Of a stretch of DNA of 64,000 bases, positions 56,874 to 64,000 are shown piece after piece (positions within the stretch are counted from its first letter, which is position 1; each line of letters begins with the position of its first letter). Source of the DNA: a virus; IMG/VR virus record IMGVR_UViG_3300032287_003113, positions 155,880 through 219,879 of that record, one strand, 5' to 3'. The translations under genes were made by a program, and so were the position numbers. The notes beneath the pieces were generated by a model. That model was not told where the DNA came from, searched no databases, and saw only the letters and a list, made by a program, of their open reading frames with translations.

Positions 56874-59533
56874 TATTCAAAACTAAACAAATCATCAAAG
56901 GTTGTTTTAATATCTGTTGATTCAGCAATACGCCACTCTAGCACACCCAACAAGTTCTCTACCTTTTGATCCACAATGGTTGATTCCATTGTGCTATCAT
57001 CGAATGGCAAGTCTTTGAACCACTGCGGTATATGAGTTTCGTCTGTGGGATAGCCCACAGACGTATATCCCACTGGATTGTCTTTGAGTTTACACACGAT
57101 GGTTTTCATACCGTCTACGATGGTTGTTGAATAGTTGTCGCCATGCATACGCTTTAGGTTGTTCCAGTTCATTGCGGCTCTAACGTGTCCGGGCATGTTG
57201 GCTTTGCCCAGACGTGCTTCTTCGGCCGCATATTTGGTCAGGTTGTTCACACGTTTGGGTGTGCCTTTTTCCCAGGCTGGTCTGGTAGCAAACAATAACT
57301 TGAATTCTTTGACTTTTTCAATAACAGCTTCTCGGCCGGCACCTGTTAACACATCCATGAGTAGCTCACTCAAGAAGTCTTGTACTACCTTGGGTGTATC
57401 TGATCGCTTGAGATCCAAGCCCATGGCCTTCATCTTGCCTGGCTTGCCGTGTGTGTCTAGTCGCACACCTTCCATGTCAAAGATCAATACACCATAACGT
57501 TTCTTTTTGATAAACAAGCCCTTACTTGCAATAAGTTCACGACCGGCTGCAATAATGGCACCCATCTCTCTAGGACAATGACAAGCACGTTCCATGAATG
57601 CTGGGAAACTGGCATTTACTGAGTCGGCAATGGTATCATATAACTGCACACAGATTTCTCTGCTCCATTCCATGCGACCTGCGGCTACTTCCTCTTTGAT
57701 TTGCGGCCAGGCTGAGAAATAGACCGAGTCCGTGTCGCCGTAGATGATACTTGCGCCAACGTGGTCATACTGGCCGGTAATAGCTTCATTGACGTGTGCG
57801 TCCATGTGCTTTGCAATGATCCGGCCCGTAAGCGTCGTAGATTGGCCAATCCTTTGATCAAAGAAGCGGCAACCCGGGTTAAGGATCGCCCCGTAAAGTG
57901 AGTTAAGGTTAATTTTTTTAACGAGTTGCCGCTTGTCCCAGAACGCTTGATCTTCCTTAGATGTTGCGGTTTTCTTCTTAGCTTGCATTTCCTTACGTTC
58001 AGCATACCATCTCTCCAATAGGCCAGGGATAATACCCTTGACATCATATTTAAATATTGTGCCATTGGCACTCAAAGTCCATGGCTGACGACTGTCAAAT
58101 ATCAAGCGCCATACATCTGCGGCACTCATTACATCCGAACCACCCTGTTCCCAGTCTACAGTAATCTCAGTGCCTGGTTCCATGTTCATCACTGCTTGAT
58201 ACTCTAGGGTACCAAACATGTTTTCCCAGGCATCAGCAAAGCTCGATCCACTCGCCAGCTTTTCTTGGATGTAGTGGTCGGTCATTACAGTTCTTAACTG
58301 ACCAACGACCGTTTCTGGTCCCATGTTAAGAGCACGGATCGCTGACGGGTAGAGACTGTTAAGGTCGATCGCTCCGATGTATTCGTGCATGCCTTTTTTG
58401 GGGTAAGCAACGTAGGCACCTGCCGCTTGTGTGTCACCTTGATCATCTCTGCTTCTCCTGTTAGGTACTACTAGCCCACGGCTGTGAGCCTCATTGATAA
58501 TGGCTTGTTCGGTAACTGCCACAGCACCCATGGTGGTTTGCAGTAGCACAGTATTGTCATGTGCTAGTTCATTAGCCAAGTCTAAGAAGCGTAGTTTCTT
58601 ATCTAACTTGGCAAGAATCATTGTGTCTTGGCGATTGTAGTCAATGAACTTGGGAAAGTCTTTGTTGTACAGTTGATCCAAGGTGCCTTCGTACTGTGTC
58701 TTGCGGTCACCCAGTTCGTATTCGGCAATGGCATCCAGGCTATAACTGTGACGTTCTTCATAAGTGTATTTGCGATACAGTTGCATGTAGTCTAAGTGAA
58801 CACGACCCAGCAAGTCAAAGGTCAAGTTCTCTGCACCAAAGCGTTCAAACACACGTTGCTTGGGCAGTTGCCCCCACAAGCATAATCTACGTGTGTCGTC
58901 CTTGCTGAGAACTCTAGTGATACGCATTGTGGTATAAGGAATATCGAAGCCCTCACTGTTCCATCCCGACAAGATATCTGCATCTTCAATCAGGTCAAGG
59001 AATGTGTTGAGCATGTCCTCTTCTCGTTCAAACAAAAAACAGTTGTCATATTGAGCACAAATTTCTTCAGCAGTTTGCCAACTGTAACTCTTGGGCGGAA
59101 CCACCAGCGTGACCATTTTGTCCATCCAGTCCATGTAGACTGAGACAGCAGTGATAGCGTTAAAGGGATCTTCAGGTTTTGAATAGCCTCTAAGTGGATC
59201 AAAGTCCACCTCAATGTCAAAAAAGGCTGTTTGTAGTTTTGGCGAGTCTACGCCTAGATAATTTTCTTCAAGACAACGGAAGATGGGATTGATATCTGAC
59301 TCCCATAGTCGCTTGTTACCGTTGATGCGTTGCTCTTTGTGGAACTCTTTGCCGTTTTTTGTGGCAAAGCGTGTGACAGGCGTGTCAAAGATTGTGCGGA
59401 ATTTTCCTCTGGGGTCATCGTAGTAGAACACATAGTTGGCCGGATACTCAGTATAAATTCGTTCTCCGTTCACACGTTCTACCACGTGTATGCGATCTTT
59501 GTCGCGATCAAACAATGCATCTATATAACTCAT
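56873..59533 (-). CDS. gp43: Family B DNA polymerase
   Basis: 886 residues from the ATG at 59533 (GGAGAG in front). Exonuclease motifs: FFDIEVDF (104-111), LSGWNSEGFDIPYT (188-201), YNRQDT (299-304). Polymerase motifs: DLNSLYPSAI (390-399), KKINLNSLYGA (539-549), YGDTDSVYF (598-606). All catalytic Asp are present, so both activities are expected. It replicates the phage genome with the clamp encoded nearby. Confidence 0.97.
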   Translation of the reverse strand: MSYIDALFDRDKDRIHVVERVNGERIYTEYPANYVFYYDDPRGKFRTIFDTPVTRFATKNGKEFHKEQRINGNKRLWESDINPIFRCLEENYLGVDSPKLQTAFFDIEVDFDPLRGYSKPEDPFNAITAVSVYMDWMDKMVTLVVPPKSYSWQTAEEICAQYDNCFLFEREEDMLNTFLDLIEDADILSGWNSEGFDIPYTTMRITRVLSKDDTRRLCLWGQLPKQRVFERFGAENLTFDLLGRVHLDYMQLYRKYTYEERHSYSLDAIAEYELGDRKTQYEGTLDQLYNKDFPKFIDYNRQDTMILAKLDKKLRFLDLANELAHDNTVLLQTTMGAVAVTEQAIINEAHSRGLVVPNRRSRDDQGDTQAAGAYVAYPKKGMHEYIGAIDLNSLYPSAIRALNMGPETVVGQLRTVMTDHYIQEKLASGSSFADAWENMFGTLEYQAVMNMEPGTEITVDWEQGGSDVMSAADVWRLIFDSRQPWTLSANGTIFKYDVKGIIPGLLERWYAERKEMQAKKKTATSKEDQAFWDKRQLVKKINLNSLYGAILNPGCRFFDQRIGQSTTLTGRIIAKHMDAHVNEAITGQYDHVGASIIYGDTDSVYFSAWPQIKEEVAAGRMEWSREICVQLYDTIADSVNASFPAFMERACHCPREMGAIIAAGRELIASKGLFIKKKRYGVLIFDMEGVRLDTHGKPGKMKAMGLDLKRSDTPKVVQDFLSELLMDVLTGAGREAVIEKVKEFKLLFATRPAWEKGTPKRVNNLTKYAAEEARLGKANMPGHVRAAMNWNNLKRMHGDNYSTTIVDGMKTIVCKLKDNPVGYTSVGYPTDETHIPQWFKDLPFDDSTMESTIVDQKVENLLGVLEWRIAESTDIKTTFDDLFSFE

Positions 59534-59602
59534 AACTCTCCAATGTGTGCCGCTTTGAGCCGACACTTGCTCTACATGCTGATTAAGTCAGCGACTCTGT
59601 AT

Positions 59603-59631
59603 ATTATACTATCTTACTTATCGTTTAGCAA
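59603..59631 (-). promoter_or_regulatory. Sigma-70-like promoter of the polymerase gene
   Basis: Minus strand TTGCTA (59631-59626), a 17 bp spacer and TATAAT (59608-59603), about 70 bp before the polymerase ATG. Confidence 0.7.
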
Positions 59632-60139
59632 GAGCAATATCAAAAGAAATTGCCCGTCGTGTGCCAACAAATTCACATTTTGGAACCGAATGTCTAATAT
59701 GACTGGGCCATATTAAAAGCATGCCTGCTGTGGGATTTATGATATGTATTTTGGTATCATTGTGAAACTGTATCGGTCCAGATCCTGTGGGAATTTCTAC
59801 ATAGTAAGTACCGCTGAAATGGCATTCATCGTGCTGATGTGGAGCATGACACAACTCAGCAGTCATAGCAAACGGCCAGATGCCAATCAGCACTGACCGT
59901 TGGGAAAAATTATTATATTGTTGTTGTAAAAATATATTAACGTGGGTGTTGATAAAATTTACAAATGGATTATTTTGATACAGTTGATCAATTTGATCAA
60001 TGTTGTTGGCATTTCTTAGACCACGTAGTTCGTTAGTCCAATTTAAATCTGCTGTGCCATTGAACCAAGACTGTGCATAGTTTACAAAATCTTGATCCTG
60101 ACATTCGTACAACCAGTCATCAAACACCTGATGCAACAT
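59618..60139 (-). CDS. 2OG-Fe(II) oxygenase-like protein (Tpa1/YbiX-type)
   Basis: 173 residues. APHQHDECHFSGTYYVEIP gives the His..Asp pair, LLIWPSHIRHSVPKCEF the second His, and TRRAISFDI the Arg that holds 2-oxoglutarate. This matches the putative 2OG-Fe(II) oxygenase family common in marine phages. It would hydroxylate a protein or base; no target known. Overlaps the next gene by one base. Confidence 0.78.
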   Translation of the reverse strand: MLHQVFDDWLYECQDQDFVNYAQSWFNGTADLNWTNELRGLRNANNIDQIDQLYQNNPFVNFINTHVNIFLQQQYNNFSQRSVLIGIWPFAMTAELCHAPHQHDECHFSGTYYVEIPTGSGPIQFHNDTKIHIINPTAGMLLIWPSHIRHSVPKCEFVGTRRAISFDIALAKR

Positions 60140-60444
60140 TAGGTGGTTTTAATAATAAATCTAATCAGTCCAATGGCATCTATAAAAATAAGAAATGCAT
60201 AATTGGCCAATAGACCAAAACTGCCTCGTGTCCAGCAGGTCCAAGCTGCCGCTGCACAACCAGCAATAAAAATACTGTATAAGGGAATGACAGGAATTTC
60301 TGGAACACTTACAGCAAAGATAATGGCACTGACTACACTACAGGTCCAACTAAAAACTTCAGCACAAAAACGCAAAGGCCACTCGTGGTAGTCTTTTTTT
60401 ATGTAGTCCCAGGTAGCGTAGATCCAGTCGCCGAACGGAAACAT
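60139..60444 (-). CDS. Small multi-span membrane protein
   Basis: 101 residues, three hydrophobic segments (about 28-48, 51-70 and 78-97). GSFGLLANYAFLIFIDAIGL resembles parts of nicotinamide-riboside-type carriers. Function unknown. Confidence 0.6.
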   Translation of the reverse strand: MFPFGDWIYATWDYIKKDYHEWPLRFCAEVFSWTCSVVSAIIFAVSVPEIPVIPLYSIFIAGCAAAAWTCWTRGSFGLLANYAFLIFIDAIGLIRFIIKTT

Positions 60445-60704
60445 TAAAGTGTTTTACCTACAGTTTCAAGAATTGTGTTTAATTCTTCGTGATCGTTGTT
60501 GGTTTCACCTAGTTTGGATTTTTGGGCAATCTTGATAGCCTTCTTCAAGATAGCTGGTTTGATTTCCATTTCTTCAGCAATAGCTTTTACTGTGTCTGAT
60601 AGACCGGCATTGAGGTCCTCAATTTCTTGTAGCACAGCCATACCTTCGTTGATGATTTGGGTTAATTTGGCTTTTTGCTCATTGCTAAACATACGTGTTG
60701 ACAT
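60444..60704 (-). CDS. dsbA: DsbA-like double-stranded DNA-binding protein
   Basis: 86 residues, all helical. FSNEQKAKLTQIINEGMAVL, AEEMEIKPAILKKAIKIAQK and an acidic tail (NNDHEELNTI) match T4 DsbA, a protein that binds near late promoters. GGAG lies before the ATG and a promoter is immediately upstream. Confidence 0.72.
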   Translation of the reverse strand: MSTRMFSNEQKAKLTQIINEGMAVLQEIEDLNAGLSDTVKAIAEEMEIKPAILKKAIKIAQKSKLGETNNDHEELNTILETVGKTL

Positions 60705-60728
60705 TTGAATCTCCTAGTTGAAAAACAT

Positions 60729-60757
60729 ATTATATACTACTTATTTTGATAAAGCAA
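60729..60757 (-). promoter_or_regulatory. Sigma-70-like promoter of the dsbA-like gene
   Basis: Minus strand TTGCTT (60757-60752), a 17 bp spacer and TATAAT (60734-60729), 25 bp before the ATG. Confidence 0.72.
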
Positions 60758-60821
60758 GAGTGTTTTGGAAAAGTTGCTCACTTTAAACATACATTCCGGG
60801 GCACGACTCCCAAATATGTTA

Positions 60822-60873
60822 GCCCAGCAGCCGGGCATACACTAGTAACGCATAACGTCCTAAGGTAGTGTAT
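60822..60873. other. Hairpin segment resembling the 23S rRNA I-CeuI region
   Basis: TAACGCATAACGTCCTAAGG from 60846, followed by TAGTG, resembles the universally conserved TAACTATAACGGTCCTAAGG of 23S rRNA, including the 11-mer TCCTAAGGTAG. It is enclosed by a perfect 8 bp inverted repeat, ATACACTA (60837-60844) and TAGTGTAT (60866-60873), giving a 21-base loop. A second small stem, GCCC..GGGC, is at 60822-60836. Part overlaps the stop of the gene at 60860-61516. Confidence 0.5.
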
Positions 60874-61516
60874 TCGGTTTAATTTCTGATTTTTCGTACA
60901 TGACTGTGTCAGTGTCACCCAGGGCCCATTTGGCGTCTGTTTCCACACTCCATCTACGAGTGGCCACACGAAAGTCTGGCTGTTTGAGTTCTCGAGGATT
61001 GCTACTGGGTTCTAATATGATTAGTCTGTTGTTGGGTTGTGCGGCAAACTGTCCGTTATTACAGCGTATGAAATTGTAGCTCTTGTGATCTTCCACATCC
61101 TCTGAGAAGCCAGTATCAAGTGTGTTAAAGTCTGGATGTGCTGAGTCCACAGTAAACATGTATTCGCCTGACATCCAGGCTCCATTCTTGAGTTTGAACT
61201 TGCAACGCATACTTTGTAGTTGTGCTTTTTTGATCACAGTGATATCGTAACTGAGACAGTCCCATAACTGTAGGTAATCCAACGGTAGTGGTTCACCCTC
61301 TATGGGTTTCCAGCAGTAGGCATGTAAGGGTAGCTTGTCATAGAGTGCACCATACTGGTTGAGATAGCTTTCAATACGAAATGCTTGACCACGCAGGCTT
61401 TTGATTGACACCCACCACACAGGTTCTAATTCACCGTGACCTTGCTCAAAATCATACAAAAACTCTCTACGAACAAAACATTTTACAGCGGGTAAGTTAG
61501 CTACTATGTGACTCAT
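60860..61516 (-). CDS. Conserved phage protein of unknown function
   Basis: 218 residues, begins MSHIVANLPAVKCFVRREFL. Rich in aromatic residues (EPVWWVSIKSLRG, LHAYCWKPIEG) and ends in a tail with KSEIKPNTLP. No domain known to me. It starts as ATGA on the upstream gene. Confidence 0.7.
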   Translation of the reverse strand: MSHIVANLPAVKCFVRREFLYDFEQGHGELEPVWWVSIKSLRGQAFRIESYLNQYGALYDKLPLHAYCWKPIEGEPLPLDYLQLWDCLSYDITVIKKAQLQSMRCKFKLKNGAWMSGEYMFTVDSAHPDFNTLDTGFSEDVEDHKSYNFIRCNNGQFAAQPNNRLIILEPSSNPRELKQPDFRVATRRWSVETDAKWALGDTDTVMYEKSEIKPNTLP

Positions 61517-62289
61517 TCACAGTTCCAACGACGTCGTGCCTTGCAAATAGCTTTGTCTGGAGTTTTAGCACACGAAATGTTGTGCATGTTCATTTGACCC
61601 TTGCTACGTGAGCAATAGCTCTTACGACGTTTTGAGGCTTTGCCGCCCTTCTTTAACTTGCTGGGTTTAGTAGTCACAGCAGTCTTTAATTTTGAACCTG
61701 GATTTTCTCTACGATAGGCTTTGACAGCTTTGCGACTCATGCCATCTGTTCGATCTTTCTTATTGGCCTTTTGCCAATCTTCCATAACTGGAACAGTAGT
61801 TGCAAACACATACAATTCATCATCAGTTAAACTCTCTAGGTCTTCCCAGATCACTTCTGAGTCTACGCCATTGCGTTCAGCGAGATTGTCGATGATTGAT
61901 TCAATAAGATCAAACTCTTCATTTACTGTATCAACTATACCGTTTTCATGTTGACTAATCATATAGTCCATAACATTAACAATCATTCCTTTGGCTTGTG
62001 CTATCTTAGCTTGGCACCACTCTGGCAAATTTTCATCATCATGTATAGCTTTTTCTAAATGGGTACTAACTCTTTGAATAGTTTGTAGATCATTTTTAAA
62101 CATGCCGGCTTCGTCGTTATATTCTCTATCGAAGTTTTCGTCTACGCTTTCAGCTGGCACACAGTTGTTGACTCTAACTCCGCCCTTGACCTTGGTCTTG
62201 GGGTTGCCAATCTTCTTGCCCTTCCAACACTTGGGATCCAAGCGTGTTTTGGTAGCTTTAGCTTCTGTTATAAATTCATTAGATTTCAT
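61513..62289 (-). CDS. Phage protein with basic cysteine-containing tail
   Basis: 258 residues from the ATG at 62289 (MKSNEFITEAKATK). The helical middle has WCQAKIAQAKGMIVNVMDYM, and the C-terminal 60 residues are Lys/Arg-rich with RKSYCSRSKGQMNMH and AICKARRRWNCE. The SYCxRSxGQ...ARRRWxC tail is a module I believe recurs in T4-like marine phages. DNA binding or a virion role is possible. Start fixed by ATGA with the deaminase fusion. Confidence 0.65.
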   Translation of the reverse strand: MKSNEFITEAKATKTRLDPKCWKGKKIGNPKTKVKGGVRVNNCVPAESVDENFDREYNDEAGMFKNDLQTIQRVSTHLEKAIHDDENLPEWCQAKIAQAKGMIVNVMDYMISQHENGIVDTVNEEFDLIESIIDNLAERNGVDSEVIWEDLESLTDDELYVFATTVPVMEDWQKANKKDRTDGMSRKAVKAYRRENPGSKLKTAVTTKPSKLKKGGKASKRRKSYCSRSKGQMNMHNISCAKTPDKAICKARRRWNCE

Positions 62290-63356
62290 TTTTTCTTTCC
62301 TGATTTCATGTTGGCACACCAGTGGTACATCTTGGCACGTTCACCCGATGCATTCTTTGCTTTCTTACGTAAACTAGTCACACTTCCCGAACAACTGGCA
62401 CCTGCACGTTTTACACGACCCGGGCGACTTTTACCTTTTACTTTACCGTCGTGAAAGTTTTCGGCCATACCACCGCCATCTCCACCTTCACCGCCAGTGC
62501 TGTCCGATGTACCCCACCAAGGATATCCAACATAGTAACCGCCACGAGACTTGCGTTTCTTTTTGCGTGCCTCGGCTACATTGTAAGTTGGGTCTGTTTT
62601 TTGACGCGGCATTCCCTTGGGTTGTTTAGGGTCAACAGGATCAATATCGGTTGTGGTAAGACCAGTTTTCTTTAGGGCATCAATGTACTTGTGTTCCTCT
62701 TCCTCACTGCCAAACGAAAAAATAGTACTGGGAGGACCCTTGCCAAAGTCATGTTTGCCTAGCCCTTTAAGATTTGCAATGTGCGTTCCAAGTTTGTACC
62801 AATCATACACATCTGATACGTCTACTCTCACAGTACCTGCTGGCATAGTAGGTTTAAACTCAGGGCCGGGTGGCGGGCCATTAGGATCGTAATCTTCGTC
62901 TAGGAATGTGTCGGCCAGTCGTTTACACAACTCACGCAGTTTTTCATTGCCGGTTTCAATGCTGTCATCACCTTCCTGTGTGGGATCTTTGTATCCCGAG
63001 TACACATGTTCAATGCCGTATTCAGCAATTAGGGCTTCGCAACTTTCTCCTGACCGTTCATCCATGGGACGATTGCAAGGACTTAGCGTAGTAACAATGA
63101 TACATTCTGACGTAACGTTGTCACAACGTTCTAAGGCAGCACGTTCTGCGTGTACTCTACGTCCATTCGGGGCTTGGTAGTTGACGCCGTAGACAAGTTG
63201 ACCGTCGGGACATACCACACAGGCTCCAACCATGCCGTAAAACTCTGAGTCGGCGGCCTGGCCGTTGAGCACTATCTCGCAACAACGTGCCAGTATGCTA
63301 TCTAATTCTTCTCTAGGATCGTTAGACGGGGCTGTAAGGATTTCTTGGATTATCAC
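62286..63356 (-). CDS. Cytidine-deaminase-like domain fused to two other regions
   Basis: 356 residues from a GTG at 63356. Residues about 25-125 form a zinc deaminase domain: VHAERAALE (HAE) and LSPCNRPMDERSGESC (PCxx..C) provide the zinc ligands. A Pro/Gly-rich linker follows, then a small domain (VRVDVSDVYDWYKLGTHIAN), and a basic C-terminal tail (ASCSGSVTSLRKKAKNASGE ending MKSGKKK). Possible role in dCMP or base deamination; the tail probably binds nucleic acid. Confidence 0.7.
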   Translation of the reverse strand: MIIQEILTAPSNDPREELDSILARCCEIVLNGQAADSEFYGMVGACVVCPDGQLVYGVNYQAPNGRRVHAERAALERCDNVTSECIIVTTLSPCNRPMDERSGESCEALIAEYGIEHVYSGYKDPTQEGDDSIETGNEKLRELCKRLADTFLDEDYDPNGPPPGPEFKPTMPAGTVRVDVSDVYDWYKLGTHIANLKGLGKHDFGKGPPSTIFSFGSEEEEHKYIDALKKTGLTTTDIDPVDPKQPKGMPRQKTDPTYNVAEARKKKRKSRGGYYVGYPWWGTSDSTGGEGGDGGGMAENFHDGKVKGKSRPGRVKRAGASCSGSVTSLRKKAKNASGERAKMYHWCANMKSGKKK

Positions 63357-63408
63357 TGTTGTCGCCTTCGGCTTGTTCGGGGTATACTGGATATTCGTTT
63401 GGGTTCAT
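63322..63408 (-). CDS. 28-codon micro-ORF overlapping the deaminase start
   Basis: ATG at 63408 overlaps the stop of the metallopeptidase-like gene as ATGA; product MNPNEYPVYPEQAEGDNSDN then PRNPYSPV. It ends 35 bp inside the deaminase gene, in another frame. It may be a coupling peptide that carries ribosomes to the GTG start, or the deaminase may begin by frameshift. Confidence 0.35.
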   Translation of the reverse strand: MNPNEYPVYPEQAEGDNSDNPRNPYSPV

Positions 63409-63893
63409 TTGTCTTGCCCAAAGTATTCTGGATTGGCACTGGCAAAGTCACGCATCACAATACCAGCATTGGCATTGGCTTCGTTTTCTTCGTCGGTGCC
63501 AGTGTCACCAGAGTTTGCATCCAACTGCCCAGCCAAATTTTGTTTGTGATGAGTGAGTTCGTGTGCCAGAGTACGCAACACATCAATGGGATGGCGTCCG
63601 GCAGTGACCAGATACAAACAGTTGTTGTCGGCATCGTATGTGCCAAAGCTGGTGTTCATTGGCTGGTCTAGCAATTCTATTTCAGGTAGTTGTTCAATGC
63701 CAAGTTGTTCAGCCACCCATGGAGCAAATTTATGAACAAAGTTGTTGACTGTATGCTCTTCAGATTCATTCTTTTTACGACCCGCACAGTGAGCCCGTTG
63801 ACTAAACCCTTTGGGGTTGGCACAGTTGATAGAGCTTTTGTATTTCTGGCTCCACTTTTCATTTAGGGGTGAAAAAACTTCGCTGATTTTCAT
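63405..63893 (-). CDS. HExxH metallopeptidase-like protein
   Basis: 162 residues from the ATG at 63893 (MKISEVFSPLNEKW). HELTHHKQN (111-119) is a zinc-peptidase motif. The N-terminal SINCANPKGFSQRAHCAGRK is a cysteine-containing basic module I believe is seen in several marine phage proteins. Starts as ATGA on the Dps-like gene. Substrate unknown; processing of virion proteins is one option. Confidence 0.7.
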   Translation of the reverse strand: MKISEVFSPLNEKWSQKYKSSINCANPKGFSQRAHCAGRKKNESEEHTVNNFVHKFAPWVAEQLGIEQLPEIELLDQPMNTSFGTYDADNNCLYLVTAGRHPIDVLRTLAHELTHHKQNLAGQLDANSGDTGTDEENEANANAGIVMRDFASANPEYFGQDK

Positions 63894-64000
63894 TTTGCTG
63901 TGGCACGAAGCATCCAACTATGTTTTCTATGAGCATCCATGCGTTCCGCAAGGAAATTGCTGAAACCATGCTCGCCTGCCGCTTCAGCAACATCATAAAC
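63890..64000 (-). CDS. Dps-like protein, C-terminal fragment at the window edge
   Basis: Only the last 36 residues are visible (frame open to base 64000). AEAAGEHGFSNFLAERMDAH followed by RKHSWMLRATAK matches the C-terminal helix of Dps-family DNA-protection ferritins, with Glu/His pattern and the final WMLRA. The gene continues beyond the window. Confidence 0.65.
   Translation of the reverse strand, partial: VYDVAEAAGEHGFSNFLAERMDAHRKHSWMLRATAK

Noticed and set aside
56873-59566. Longer polymerase start at 59566
   Set aside because: The ATG at 59533 has GGAGAG in front and gives MSYIDALFDRD, which fits the family; the extra 11 residues do not.
60770-60860. Real rRNA gene fragment
   Set aside because: Only about 25 bases resemble 23S rRNA; the flanks do not continue the similarity, so it is listed as a curiosity and not as rRNA.

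Overview
The window looks like part of a large T4-like tailed phage genome, probably from an aquatic or marine source. The replication genes carry this call. They are a family B DNA polymerase (gp43 type, 56873-59533), a gp45-type sliding clamp, a 5'-3' exonuclease/RNase H, a DsbA-like DNA-binding protein, thymidylate synthase and dihydrofolate reductase. Genes are packed tightly, very often with ATGA stop/start overlaps. There are many small proteins without a known function. I saw no tRNA, rRNA, CRISPR array, integrase or transposase, and no virion structural gene that I can name with confidence. The host cannot be fixed from the sequence. One small exported protein (25874-26176) resembles an alphaproteobacterial family, which is weak evidence.

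Layout. (1) 35-15352, plus strand: one long overlapping operon. It holds a glycosyltransferase-like protein, a radical SAM protein with C-terminal cysteines, five consecutive radical SAM proteins with an N-terminal Cys-rich 'twitch' domain, four SGNH-hydrolase-like proteins, a carbamoyltransferase, a probable 2OG-Fe(II) oxygenase and a kinase/nucleotidyltransferase fusion. (2) 15338-22518: a second glycosyltransferase-like gene, a 610-residue protein with three internal repeats, then a minus-strand run of DegT aminotransferase, sugar epimerase, thyA, an SGNH protein and DHFR. (3) 22515-28539, minus: small conserved phage proteins and a MoxR ATPase with its VWA/HExxH partner. (4) 28561-31661, minus: a self-contained cassette with promoter, palindromic operator candidate, PD-(D/E)xK-type nuclease, circularly permuted adenine methyltransferase, ABC-ATPase/GNAT fusion and terminator. 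(5) 31676-38344: small proteins, exonuclease, SGNH protein and a TauE/SafE permease. (6) 38277-42131: queE, queD, a MazG-like gene, a phosphoribosyltransferase, an HhH glycosylase and folE. (7) 42181-46491: a second surface-sugar-like island (mini-DegT, ANL ligase, radical SAM, galE). (8) 46488-50880: Cys-rich miniproteins, a Bax-inhibitor-1 protein, acidic proteins and a glycosyltransferase. (9) 50892-54514: a QueD-like protein, a sixth twitch radical SAM protein, an unknown protein and a DpdA-type transglycosylase. (10) 54501-64000: sulfotransferase-like protein, clamp, methyltransferase, polymerase, DsbA-like protein, a deaminase fusion, a metallopeptidase-like protein and the tail of a Dps-like protein.

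How the genes may work together. folE, queD and queE supply early steps of 7-deazaguanine synthesis, and the DpdA-type enzyme would exchange guanine in DNA for such a base. QueC is not in the window. Separately, the phage carries what looks like its own restriction-modification cassette. The radical SAM/SGNH/carbamoyltransferase cluster together with the sugar genes may build or alter a cell-surface or virion glycan or a peptide; no substrate can be read from the sequence. An APS-kinase-like domain, a sulfotransferase-like protein and a TauE/SafE permease hint at sulfation.

Regulation. I found twelve minus-strand sigma-70-like promoters, all with exactly 17 bp between the two boxes. Four of them share a nearly identical spacer. 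T4 late-promoter-like octamers occur at 42798-42805 and, less exactly, at 33274-33281. No gene-free stretch exceeds 300 bases. The longest is 32383-32599, which holds a consensus promoter and a structured leader.
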